Positions 1 through 6,930 of a stretch of 6,930 nt of DNA are shown piece after piece (the first letter of the stretch is position 1; each line of letters begins with the position of its first letter). The translations under genes and the position numbers were made by a program. Where the stretch lies: NCBI GenBank assembly GCA_022711695.1, contig JAKLEJ010000188.1, positions 1 to 6,930 on the forward strand, in the 5' to 3' direction. A model generated the notes under the pieces. That model had not been told where the DNA came from. It did no database searches and saw nothing but the letters and a program-made list of their open reading frames with translations. The stretch is from Verrucomicrobiota bacterium (GTDB lineage Bacteria; Verrucomicrobiota; Verrucomicrobiia; Limisphaerales; JACRJZ01).

Positions 1-1185
1 GAAATCGTACTGGCCCAGGTCGTAGCCGTGGAAATCCCGCGCCACCAGCCGCGCCTCCGGGTAAAGCTTCGACAGCCCCGCGTCGTCGTAAAAGGCGGCG
101 TTGTTGCTCATCCGCATCGTGGGGGTGATGTCGGTTCCCTGGCCCACCGGCGCGATGCTGTGTTTGCCGTAGGAGACCGCCGCCATGAAATTGCTCATGT
201 CCCGCATGTGCGTCAGCGCCGCATTGCTGGACAGGGCCTCGACCTGGTAATCGGGAAAATCGACGCGCATCAGGAGAAAGCGTTTGCGACCTTCGGTGTA
301 GGACGACTCGGCGACCGGCGCGCTCATGCCCTGGGGCAGATCCAATTGAGACCCCTCCAGCGCGTCCGCCGCCCACTGCGCGGCCAGCTCCAGCGTGGCG
401 AAGGTCTGCTGCCGCCCGCCGAATTCCAGGGTGACCTCTCCGGGACGGGCCGCGTCGGCATCGAGCCGGCGCACGGGGTTGGGATGCAACGCCAGCAGCC
501 GGGTGGCCCGCAGACCCGCCGGGTCGGCGGGGGGCGCCGTGGCCGCCTCCAGTGGAACGGAGATGCCGTTCAGGGGCGCGTTGCTCCGTGTGACGTAGTC
601 CAGGCCGCGCCCATGGGTGAAGACTCGGAAGACCTGGCCGTTGGCCCTGGCGGCGCGCACAAGATCCGTTGACTCGTGTCCCGGGATGCCGAAGACGCAC
701 AGGCTCTCGAAATCACCCCGGGTGTTGAGCGGTTCTTCCACCGCGGACCGCAGGAGGGGGGGCAGCGCCTCGCGGAGGCGGTCGGGCAGCGCCAATTGGA
801 GCGCCCGCTCCGGACGGGTCACGATCAGATCGGCCATGGCGCGCAGTCGGGCGCGGGCCAGGGCCAGGCCCTGCGCCTCCAGGGCCGTCCGGTCCGAAGA
901 GGCCGACTCTGCCAGGTACCGCTCCAGCCAGTTCGCAAACGCGGCGAACGCCGGCTCGGGGCTCGGTTGCCGCCACAAAGCCTCCTGCGCCGGAGGCAAA
1001 GCGCCTGCGGCGGGCTCGCGGGAACCGGGGTCGGACAGGGCTGACGGGGCCGATTGCGCCGGAACCGGCGCCAGATCGGCGGCATCGGGGCGGTGCGCAG
1101 GCCGCAAGGAGACAAAGACGACCCACAGGCCCAGGGCCATGCTCAGGGCGATCAGCCAGGATCGCCGCGATCGGTTCAAGTTCAT
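1..1185 (-). CDS. N-terminal part of an exported metalloprotease-like protein (3' end outside window)
   Basis: The frame is open from an ATG at 1185 to the left edge, giving 395 residues with no stop. Residues about 9-27 are hydrophobic after a basic start (MNLNRSRRSW), so this is a signal peptide or membrane anchor. Residues 30-75 are a Pro/Ala-rich linker. Residues 80-290 are a poorly recognisable N-terminal region. From about 300 the style changes to KRFLLMRVDFPD, then MRDMSNFMAAVSYGK, then TDITPTMRM. I recognise this as the stretch before the zinc-binding HExxH helix in secreted reprolysin/M6-like proteases frequent in Verrucomicrobiota. The zinc motif itself would lie beyond the window, so protease activity is inferred. 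The start lies 30 bases after the TRIC-family gene, with a pyrimidine-rich leader and no Shine-Dalgarno. It may be the last gene of the run or have its own promoter. The hydrophobic N-terminus supports this start. Confidence 0.75.
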   Translation of the reverse strand, partial: MNLNRSRRSWLIALSMALGLWVVFVSLRPAHRPDAADLAPVPAQSAPSALSDPGSREPAAGALPPAQEALWRQPSPEPAFAAFANWLERYLAESASSDRTALEAQGLALARARLRAMADLIVTRPERALQLALPDRLREALPPLLRSAVEEPLNTRGDFESLCVFGIPGHESTDLVRAARANGQVFRVFTHGRGLDYVTRSNAPLNGISVPLEAATAPPADPAGLRATRLLALHPNPVRRLDADAARPGEVTLEFGGRQQTFATLELAAQWAADALEGSQLDLPQGMSAPVAESSYTEGRKRFLLMRVDFPDYQVEALSSNAALTHMRDMSNFMAAVSYGKHSIAPVGQGTDITPTMRMSNNAAFYDDAGLSKLYPEARLVARDFHGYDLGQYDF

Positions 1186-1206
1186 AAGGAAGTATCGACG
1201 GGAAAC

Positions 1207-1227
1207 GGGAAAAGGCTAAGCCTTCCC
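1207..1227 (-). other. Small imperfect hairpin over the TRIC-family stop codon
   Basis: Read on the minus strand, GGGAAGGC, a three-base loop TTA, then GCC-TT-TTCCC can form an 8-bp stem with a two-base bulge across the TAG stop. It is followed by pyrimidine-rich sequence (GTTTCCCG) and not by a clean run of T, so it is at most a weak terminator or an mRNA-stability element before the protease-like gene. Confidence 0.25.
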
Positions 1228-1860
1228 TGGCGGGGAGGAATCCTGGGGCGGGGAAGCTGGGTCGAACTCCGGCAGGGTGACCTTCCATCGGATTGCCCCC
1301 AGGCGGAGGGCGAGGGTGATGACCGTGCCGATGACAAGGTTCATGTGGTAGTCCGGACGCCACAGGTTAAGCAGGACAAAGGCGACCGCTCCGATCAGCG
1401 AGGCCGTGGCGTACAGGTAGATCTGCTGGCGAAAGACCAACGGGATCTCGCCGGTCAGGACATCCCGAATCATGCCGCCGGCCACGCCGGTGATGACGCC
1501 CATGGCCACGGCGATGGTGGACGAGGTCCCAAGAAAGAGGCCTTTCCTGGCGCCGACCATGGTGAACAAGGCCAGGGCGAAGGCGTCGGCGACCTGCAGG
1601 GTCGTCCCGGAAAGCGGATGCACTCGAGCCAGGAAAAACGTGGCCAGACCCGCGGCGACGGCGTTCAGGACAAACCAAGGGTCCTCGATCCAGAACACCG
1701 GTGTGCTGCCCAGGCACAAATCGCGGATCGAGCCGCCTCCAAAAGCGGTGACCACCGCCAGAACGAGCACGCCGAAGAGGTCCACCCGCTTGCCCCGGCC
1801 GGCCAGCACGCCGGTGATTGCGGCCACCGCCACCCCGAAATGTTCCAAGGCGTATTCCAT
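1216..1860 (-). CDS. TRIC/UPF0126 family membrane protein (YadS/YicG-like)
   Basis: A 214-residue integral membrane protein with the internal duplication typical of the UPF0126 family, which is prokaryotic TRIC-type cation channels, with YicG reported as a glycine transporter. Each half carries the diagnostic Gly-rich kink followed by Arg-Asp: GGGSIRD at residues 41-47 and AGGMIRD at 127-133. About seven hydrophobic segments are visible, around 8-20, 28-42, 62-78, 90-104, 113-129, 148-165 and 173-187. This fits the 3+3+1 layout and the usual length of 200-220 residues. The C-terminal tail (about 198-214) is Pro/Ser-rich and probably cytoplasmic or disordered. The ATG lies 12 bases after the methyltransferase stop, which suggests co-transcription, although no clear Shine-Dalgarno is seen. 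The family is clear. The substrate (K+, other cation or glycine) cannot be told from sequence, and no functional tie to the lipid genes is evident. Confidence 0.9.
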   Translation of the reverse strand: MEYALEHFGVAVAAITGVLAGRGKRVDLFGVLVLAVVTAFGGGSIRDLCLGSTPVFWIEDPWFVLNAVAAGLATFFLARVHPLSGTTLQVADAFALALFTMVGARKGLFLGTSSTIAVAMGVITGVAGGMIRDVLTGEIPLVFRQQIYLYATASLIGAVAFVLLNLWRPDYHMNLVIGTVITLALRLGAIRWKVTLPEFDPASPPQDSSPPGKA

Positions 1861-1872
1861 GATCGAGCCAGC

Positions 1873-2514
1873 CTACCCGGCGGCGGGCTTCTTCGCGGGC
1901 CGCAAGCGCGGCAGCAGGCGTCCGGTGCGCGCGAGGTATTCCCGGTAGGACTGGCCATGGACCGAGAGCAGATGGGCTTCCTCGTCGGCCGCTTTGACCA
2001 GCACGCAGGCCAGGTGAAGCCCCAGGATGGCCAGGGCGGCCGGGATGGGCAGCAGCAACAGGACCGCCAGGAGCATGACGACCTGGAAGGCGTAAATGGG
2101 ATGCCGGATGCGGCCGTAGGGTCCGGCGGTGACGAGCGTGGTTTTCTCCCGGCGGTTGATGCCCATTCGCCAGGTGTTGCCCATGATGGCGTAACACCAG
2201 AGGGTGCCGGCATAACCGGCCGCCATCAGCAGCGCGCCCAGCAGCCAGCCGGCGGGATGCATCAGGCTGGGGATTGGACTGAGCACGAGCGGCAGCCCCT
2301 TCCGGCCGGCCAGGAAAGGCAGGAGCATCCAGCCCAGCACCACCGCCAGCCAACCCGCCCAGAGCAGCCGCTCTTTGAGACCCTGCGGACCCACGTTGGG
2401 GGTGCGGCCGATCCGGCGGCGGACCCGGCGCGCCTGGACGGCAACCCCTGCCCAGTAAACCACCGCCGAGCCGAGGACAACCGCCTGCCGGCCGAAGAGT
2501 TCTTCAGAGCTCAT
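1873..2514 (-). CDS. Isoprenylcysteine/phospholipid methyltransferase-like membrane protein (ICMT family)
   Basis: A 213-residue polytopic membrane protein. Its C-terminal half carries the ICMT/PEMT signature: GPYGRIRHPIY at residues 131-141, where Arg-His-Pro-Ile-Tyr is the core, then a long hydrophobic hairpin (about 143-173), the pair Glu178-Glu179, and YREY at 190-193. These match the S-adenosylmethionine and substrate pocket of this family. Other hydrophobic segments are near 11-27, 51-68 and 88-110. MGNTWRMGI (111-119) resembles the conserved segment before the cofactor site. Family members methylate carboxyl or amino groups of lipids or lipid-linked molecules at the membrane. Bacteria lack prenylated CaaX proteins of the eukaryotic kind, so the real substrate is unknown. 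The ATG overlaps the TGA of the upstream hydrolase as ATGA, which implies translational coupling and fixes the start. The frame stays open far upstream, but that extension only shadows the hydrolase gene. Confidence 0.85.
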   Translation of the reverse strand: MSSEELFGRQAVVLGSAVVYWAGVAVQARRVRRRIGRTPNVGPQGLKERLLWAGWLAVVLGWMLLPFLAGRKGLPLVLSPIPSLMHPAGWLLGALLMAAGYAGTLWCYAIMGNTWRMGINRREKTTLVTAGPYGRIRHPIYAFQVVMLLAVLLLLPIPAALAILGLHLACVLVKAADEEAHLLSVHGQSYREYLARTGRLLPRLRPAKKPAAG

Positions 2515-3551
2515 GAGCGCCGCGAGCGTTGAGCCCGAATGAGCCTCTGCAGTTCGAGGACCCAGTGTTTCTTGATGCTGTACCAGACATCCGCCGCCCA
2601 GAGGATGTGCGCCGCGTCGGACTTGAACTTCGCATCCAGCGCGGGCGCGTCCGCCGGACGATAGCGGCCGATCCACTGGAGACTCTCCGGGTTCTGAAGC
2701 AGGTGCCGAGTCGAGGGAACGGTCCCGTGGTTCGAGCCGGTGGGCAATCGGACGTTCCGAACCTGGGCCTTGCCCGTGGCCCGGTAATGATTGGCCGAGC
2801 CGAAGCCAAGGTAGTCGCCTCCGAGGAGATCCAACCCGATGTAAAAACCCGTGAATTCGTCCACCGAATCGGGAATCTTTCGGAGCCGGGTCATCATGTC
2901 CCATTGGTTGGGGAGCATGCGTGTGAGGCCCCCGGCGCCCACCGCCGTCGCGTAGGCGACGCTCAGGCCCGCCACGGGCCGGGAGCGGCCGGTCAGGGGA
3001 TCGGTGATGCTGCAGCGATCTTCGGCCCGATCGGCGATGGGGTTGTAAACGGGGACGCGGTTCCCGGACCGGCTGCCCAGCAGTTGCAGCACTTTCACGG
3101 TCTGGAAGCCCCCGAGGCTGTGGCCGACGATCATGGGACGAAGGCCCTCGCGCTCGTAGTGCCAGGCAATGGCCCCAGCGATCTTTGTGCTGCTGGCATA
3201 GCCGCTGTAGGAATAGGCTCCGTTTCCGGGGTTGGTGAGGCTGCTCATCGGGTAGCCCATGCCAGCCAGAAACTCGGAGAACGAGATCATGTGGCGGAAC
3301 ACCGGATAGCGGCCGCCGTGGATGTTGATCAGTCGCGGGGCGGGGGCGTTCGAGAGCGTTTCGCGCACTTCCCGCTCGCTGATGTGCTCCGGGTCCAGCG
3401 CCAGGATGCGCGCTTCCCGGTCGGGGGAGAGCCGCGGGGAGGTCCCTCCGGCGCTGGCGGCGGCACAGGGGCGCTCCTGGGCCGGGCGGCTGGCGCAACC
3501 GGCCAGCAGCAGGCCCGCCAACAGGAGTGGCGCGAGCGAAAGCCGGCTCAT
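2511..3551 (-). CDS. Alpha/beta-hydrolase-type lipoprotein (lipase/esterase-like)
   Basis: A 346-residue protein with a clear lipoprotein signal: basic Arg3, a Leu-rich core, and lipobox LAGC ending in Cys19. Ala at +2 predicts outer-membrane targeting if the usual Lol rule holds. The mature part has the nucleophile elbow GHSLGG at 143-148 with Ser145 as the likely catalytic serine, preceded by the hydrophobic strand PMIV. INIHGG at 75-80 may contribute to the oxyanion hole. His275, in SNHGTVPS, is the best candidate for the catalytic histidine. The acid is unclear, with several Asp in 228-246. Substrate is unknown; a lipid ester or thioester would fit the neighbours. The ATG start is supported by GGAGG seven bases upstream, by the signal peptide, and by ATGA overlap with the acyltransferase stop. 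Its own stop overlaps the methyltransferase start in the same way. The family is fairly sure, the exact reaction is not. Confidence 0.85.
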   Translation of the reverse strand: MSRLSLAPLLLAGLLLAGCASRPAQERPCAAASAGGTSPRLSPDREARILALDPEHISEREVRETLSNAPAPRLINIHGGRYPVFRHMISFSEFLAGMGYPMSSLTNPGNGAYSYSGYASSTKIAGAIAWHYEREGLRPMIVGHSLGGFQTVKVLQLLGSRSGNRVPVYNPIADRAEDRCSITDPLTGRSRPVAGLSVAYATAVGAGGLTRMLPNQWDMMTRLRKIPDSVDEFTGFYIGLDLLGGDYLGFGSANHYRATGKAQVRNVRLPTGSNHGTVPSTRHLLQNPESLQWIGRYRPADAPALDAKFKSDAAHILWAADVWYSIKKHWVLELQRLIRAQRSRRS

Positions 3552-4840
3552 GCCGCGGCCTCCAGGGAGCGGAGCATGTCGAGGAGGTCTTCTTGAACCC
3601 GCGCGAGGGCCTGTTCGGAAAAAACGGCCGGCCGGTAGGTCAGGCTGATGTTCGTGTGCTCGCCCACGGTGGTCAGGGAAAGCACCAGCGGGCTGACAGG
3701 CCCGGTGGAGACGGCTCTGAAGTAATCGATGGGCTGAGGGCGCTCCGACTGATTCCAGACGGAATTGAGGTTCATGTTGGTGATGCCGCCCCACAGGGGG
3801 TGGTGCTTCTGAATCAGGCCGGGCCTGCGCTCGGCCGGGAAGAAGGACATCAGGAGCCGGACCAGGGCCAGCTTCGCCGGCGTGGCCTGGTAGAGCCGGT
3901 CGCGCTTGGCGCGGCGCGTCTGCCGCGAGACGTCCGCCGCCAGGTCGCGCAGGCTCAAGCCCTCCGGGACTTCGTGCGTGACCACAAAAGAGCCGAGGCG
4001 CAGCCCGAAGTCCGGGCCGGCCGCCGGCGGCAGATGCCGGCGCAGGTTGACGATGACTCCCACGGAGAGGCTGCGGCGCCGGGGCGCCTGCCGCCGCGCG
4101 GCCGCCACCGGGGAGAGGGCGCGCAGCAGCAGGGCCAGGAAGAGGTCGTTGAAGGTCACGCTCCATTGGCGGCACGCCCGAACCGCCGCCTGCCAGGTTT
4201 CTCCGCCGACCGAAAAGAGCCGCAGCCGGTTGCGCAGATCGCGCGGTTCCCGGCAGGGAGGGCGAAACGACCTGCGCAGGTTGCCCGCTTGCGCCGGCCA
4301 GGCCGCCGCCCGCCGGGCGAATCGGAGCAGGCCCGGGCCGCCCCCAGCCCGCTCGGGGTCCTCCGGAAACGGGCGTTCGGCGCCCGCGCCGGGCTCACCC
4401 AGATAAGTCTCCGCGATTTCCCGCAGCAGCAGCATCACGGATTCAGCATCGGCCACGGCATGGAAATAGGCCAGCCCGAAAGAGAAGCCCTCCGGCTCCA
4501 GCGCGGCAAATGGACGAAACGGGACCAGCCCCCCTCCGCGGGGAAACGGGAGGTTGAGCTGGCGCTCGACCTCGTCGCGGACGAGGTCGGCGGCCCCGCC
4601 AACTCCGGCAAGGGTTTGAATGGGGCAGGCTTCGGGACCGCCCCGGTAATGGTAGGTCCCACGCCGCGGGTCCAGCGTCAACCCGGTAAGCCCCCGGCGT
4701 TGGAGGACGCCCTCGAGGGCCCCCTGCAGCCGCGCGCGCTCGAAGCTGCCGGGAAATCGGACCACGTGCACGGCGTTATAGGGATGGAATTCATCCCACT
4801 GCAGCATGCTCCGCTGAAAGATGTTGAGTTTGCCCTGCAT
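3548..4840 (-). CDS. Condensation-domain superfamily acyltransferase (PapA/WES-like)
   Basis: With the ATG at 4840 this is 430 residues, the size of a stand-alone condensation-fold acyltransferase. The N-terminus (KLNIFQRSMLQW, then YNAVHVVRF) resembles the opening strand of that superfamily. The active-site motif is FHAVADA at residues 126-132, matching HHxxxDG with His127 and Asp131 kept but Phe126 in place of the first His. FNDLFLALLLRAL (230-242) matches the conserved Asn-Asp helix of wax-ester synthase and condensation proteins. DFGLRLGSF (277-285) sits near the usual DFGWG region. Such enzymes join an acyl chain, often from a carrier protein or CoA, to an alcohol or amine. Nearby acpP and fabF suggest acyl-ACP as donor, which is inference. 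A TTG at 4879 would add 13 residues and cut the gap after fabF to 10 bases. Neither start has a good Shine-Dalgarno; I prefer the ATG because recognisable family sequence begins there. Confidence 0.8.
   Translation of the reverse strand: MQGKLNIFQRSMLQWDEFHPYNAVHVVRFPGSFERARLQGALEGVLQRRGLTGLTLDPRRGTYHYRGGPEACPIQTLAGVGGAADLVRDEVERQLNLPFPRGGGLVPFRPFAALEPEGFSFGLAYFHAVADAESVMLLLREIAETYLGEPGAGAERPFPEDPERAGGGPGLLRFARRAAAWPAQAGNLRRSFRPPCREPRDLRNRLRLFSVGGETWQAAVRACRQWSVTFNDLFLALLLRALSPVAAARRQAPRRRSLSVGVIVNLRRHLPPAAGPDFGLRLGSFVVTHEVPEGLSLRDLAADVSRQTRRAKRDRLYQATPAKLALVRLLMSFFPAERRPGLIQKHHPLWGGITNMNLNSVWNQSERPQPIDYFRAVSTGPVSPLVLSLTTVGEHTNISLTYRPAVFSEQALARVQEDLLDMLRSLEAAA
3559..3563 (-). promoter_or_regulatory. 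Ribosome binding site of the lipoprotein hydrolase
   Basis: GGAGG on the minus strand, seven bases before the ATG at 3551 and inside the 3' end of the acyltransferase gene. It settles the hydrolase start at the lipoprotein signal and argues against the longer open frame that continues upstream within the acyltransferase gene. Confidence 0.75.
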
Positions 4841-4889
4841 GCGCCGCGCGCGGGCCAACCCGAATCTGCCTGCGAGCAATCCGGGCGGG

Positions 4890-6146
<1,257 letters not shown>

Positions 6147-6156
6147 AAAATGCAAA

Positions 6157-6187
6157 GGGCAGCCGGGCCCGCGGCCCGCGGCTGCCC
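6157..6187 (-). terminator. Strong GC hairpin between acpP and fabF (possible attenuator)
   Basis: On the minus strand, GGGCAGCCG and CGGCTGCCC form a perfect 9-bp stem around a 13-base GC-rich loop that can itself pair in part. TTTGCATTTT follows at once and leads into the fabF ATG. The stem begins 20 bases after the acpP stop. A broken T-run suggests partial termination or attenuation, which would give more acpP than fabF transcript; alternatively it protects the acpP mRNA 3' end. It also sits where a fabF ribosome site would be. Confidence 0.55.
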
Positions 6188-6206
6188 CAAAAGGACTTGC
6201 GGGGGG

Positions 6207-6452
6207 CTACTTGTTCAGGTCCTCGATGTACTTGATCACATCGCCCACGCTCTGGAGCTTCTCCGCCTCTTCGTCCGGAATCTCGCGGCCGAATTCCTCC
6301 TCCAGCGCCATCACCAGTTCCACCGTGTCGAGCGAGTCCGCGCCCAAGTCCTCAATGAACTTGGCCTCGGGCGTCACCTGGTCGGCATTCACGCCGAGTT
6401 GCTCGACGATGATGTCTTTGACTCGTTGTTCGATCGTTTTTTCAGCAGCCAT
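6207..6452 (-). CDS. acpP: Acyl carrier protein (AcpP)
   Basis: An 81-residue acidic four-helix carrier protein, the usual length for fatty-acid ACP. The phosphopantetheine attachment site is Ser40 in GADSLDTVELVMALEE, almost the textbook sequence. Helix I (VKDIIVEQLGV) and the C-terminal part (SVGDVIKYIEDL) also match closely. It carries growing acyl chains as thioesters for FabG, FabF and other cytoplasmic fatty-acid enzymes, and may supply the acyltransferase encoded downstream. The ATG at 6452 is preceded by GGAG seven bases upstream, the best ribosome site in the fatty-acid block. A promoter-like pair lies about 40-70 bases upstream, so acpP can probably be transcribed independently of fabG. 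The order fabG-acpP-fabF is the conserved arrangement in many bacteria. Confidence 0.98.
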   Translation of the reverse strand: MAAEKTIEQRVKDIIVEQLGVNADQVTPEAKFIEDLGADSLDTVELVMALEEEFGREIPDEEAEKLQSVGDVIKYIEDLNK

Positions 6453-6459
6453 GGGTTTG

Positions 6460-6463
6460 CTCC
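6460..6463 (-). promoter_or_regulatory. Ribosome binding site of acpP
   Basis: GGAG on the minus strand with seven bases (CAAACCC) before the acpP ATG, within an A/T-rich leader (GTTAACTTAACAGAAAT). The unstructured, purine-containing leader fits the high translation expected of ACP. Confidence 0.65.
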
Positions 6464-6492
6464 ATTTCTGTTAAGTTAACTTTGTTGGGTTG

Positions 6493-6520
6493 TCTATGCC
6501 ATGTTCCCAAAAGCCGTCAA
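6493..6520 (-). promoter_or_regulatory. Putative sigma70-type promoter of acpP
   Basis: Minus-strand TTGACG (-35, at 6515-6520), a 16-base spacer, then CATAGA (-10, at 6493-6498). The -35 matches consensus at five of six positions and the -10 at only three (ATA), so it is moderate. It sits in an A/T-richer pocket of the 151-base gap between fabG and acpP and would give a leader of about 35 bases with the GGAG site near its end. Confidence 0.45.
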
Positions 6521-6603
6521 GCACTGTTTCAGAAAAATCCGGCGGCGCGGCGGCTGGCGGGCTCATGGCCTGAGAAAAGGGAATCTTCGCGCGAGCTCGG
6601 GCC

Positions 6604-6903
6604 CTACATGGTCATGCCGCCGTCCACCGCCAGCACCTGGCCGGTGATGTAGCGCGCCGCCGGGCTGGCCAGGAAAAGGACGGCGTTGGCCACGTCCTCC
6701 GGCTGCCCGAGCGAGGCCAGGGGAATTTGCTTCTGCAGGGCCTCCCGGGCCTCCGGCCCGAGCTTGGCGGTCATGGCCGTTTCGATGAATCCCGGGGCGA
6801 TGGCGTTGGCGGTGATGCCCCGCGAGGCCAGCTCGCGGGCCACCGACTTGGTCAGGCCGATCACGCCGGCCTTGCTGGCCGCGTAGTTGCACTGCCCGGC
6901 ATT
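6604..6903 (-). CDS. fabG: 3-oxoacyl-[acyl-carrier-protein] reductase FabG, C-terminal part (5' end missing)
   Basis: The last 99 residues of a short-chain dehydrogenase, about 40 percent of the usual 245-250, ending at TAG (6604-6606). The visible part opens NAGQCNYAASKAGVIGLTKS, which contains the catalytic YxxxK pair (Tyr and Lys of YAASK). Then come ASRGITANAIAPGFIETAM and the C-terminal TGQVLAVDGGMTM, all typical of FabG. It reduces 3-oxoacyl-ACP with NADPH in fatty-acid elongation. The Rossmann fold with its cofactor-binding glycines and the catalytic Ser are missing. From 6904 to 6930 the frame stays open but encodes nonsense (RRPCWPRSC), because those bases are an inverted copy of 6864-6891. 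I therefore end the real gene at about 6903. Another SDR is possible, but the adjacent acpP and fabF make FabG the natural call. Confidence 0.92.
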   Translation of the reverse strand, partial: NAGQCNYAASKAGVIGLTKSVARELASRGITANAIAPGFIETAMTAKLGPEAREALQKQIPLASLGQPEDVANAVLFLASPAARYITGQVLAVDGGMTM

Positions 6904-6930
6904 GCAACTACGCGGCCAGCAAGGCCGGCG
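6864..6930. repeat. Perfect 28-bp inverted repeat with 11-base loop at the window end (fold-back artefact)
   Basis: Bases 6864-6891 are the exact reverse complement of 6903-6930, separated by CTGCCCGGCAT. The inner arm is genuine fabG coding sequence (CNYAASKAG); the outer arm turns it into nonsense where FabG should continue with a conserved Gly before NAGQ. The repeat runs precisely to the last base. A natural palindrome that removes the middle of fabG is unlikely. A chimeric fold-back read or assembly dead end is the best explanation. Confidence 0.85.

Noticed and set aside
713..1363. Minus-strand open frame of 216 codons and a plus-strand frame of 200 codons at 617-1219
   Set aside because: Both cross the TRIC-family/protease-like boundary in other frames. 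The 395-residue frame from 1185 has a signal sequence and a recognisable protease-like stretch.
1054..2532. Long plus-strand open frame of 492 codons, and similar plus-strand frames at 2529-3596, 3527-4954 and 4821-6479
   Set aside because: They lie antisense to recognised genes, are rich in Gly, Arg, Gln, His and Ala without any family motif, and are expected as mirror frames in GC-rich DNA.
2511..4175. Upstream extension of the lipoprotein hydrolase to 4175 and of the methyltransferase to 3498
   Set aside because: The extra parts overlap the preceding genes out of frame and look like shadow translation. The lipoprotein signal with GGAGG at 3559-3563, and the ATGA overlap at 2511-2514, mark the true starts.
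6541..6561. G-rich run GGCGGCGCGGCGGCTGGCGG as a quadruplex or as a fabG terminator
   Set aside because: Nearly all runs have only two G, and the complementary strand has no partner sequence to form a stem before the short T-run, so neither a stable quadruplex nor an intrinsic terminator is supported.
6864..6930. Inverted repeat as a transposon end, integron site or regulatory hairpin
   Set aside because: The inner arm is ordinary fabG coding sequence and the outer arm is its exact mirror at the last base, so an artefact explains it without any mobile element.

Overview
This window looks like bacterial chromosomal DNA of high G+C content. All eight genes that I can support are read leftwards, on the minus strand. 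In transcription order, from right to left, they are: the 3' part of fabG, acpP, fabF, a condensation-superfamily acyltransferase, an alpha/beta-hydrolase lipoprotein, an isoprenylcysteine/phospholipid methyltransferase-like membrane protein, a TRIC/UPF0126 membrane protein, and the N-terminal 395 residues of an exported protein that resembles metalloproteases common in Verrucomicrobiota. The FabG, FabF and protease styles together suggest Verrucomicrobiota or a related PVC bacterium. That placement is inference from remembered family features and has not been searched.

Right part (about 4890-6903) is a classical type II fatty-acid synthesis block: ketoacyl-ACP reductase, acyl carrier protein and ketoacyl-ACP synthase II. 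A plausible sigma70-type promoter and a good Shine-Dalgarno precede acpP. A strong GC hairpin lies between acpP and fabF and may lower expression of fabF and everything after it relative to acpP. The last 67 bases form a perfect 28-bp inverted repeat around an 11-base loop. The repeat copies fabG backwards and destroys its reading frame, so it is best read as a fold-back artefact at a contig end.

Middle part (1873-4879) is a tight cassette. The acyltransferase and the lipoprotein hydrolase overlap by ATGA, and so do the hydrolase and the methyltransferase. Together with the adjoining acpP and fabF, this suggests a lipid-tailoring pathway: acyl chains built on ACP, transferred by the acyltransferase, with products hydrolysed and perhaps methylated in the envelope. 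The product is unknown. This is the best candidate here for something undescribed, and the functional link rests on gene arrangement alone.

Left part (1-1860) holds the TRIC-family protein and the incomplete protease-like gene, whose expected zinc-binding region lies beyond the left edge. No tRNA, rRNA, CRISPR array, insertion sequence or phage gene was seen. Coding density is very high, and the longest gap between genes is 151 bases, between fabG and acpP.
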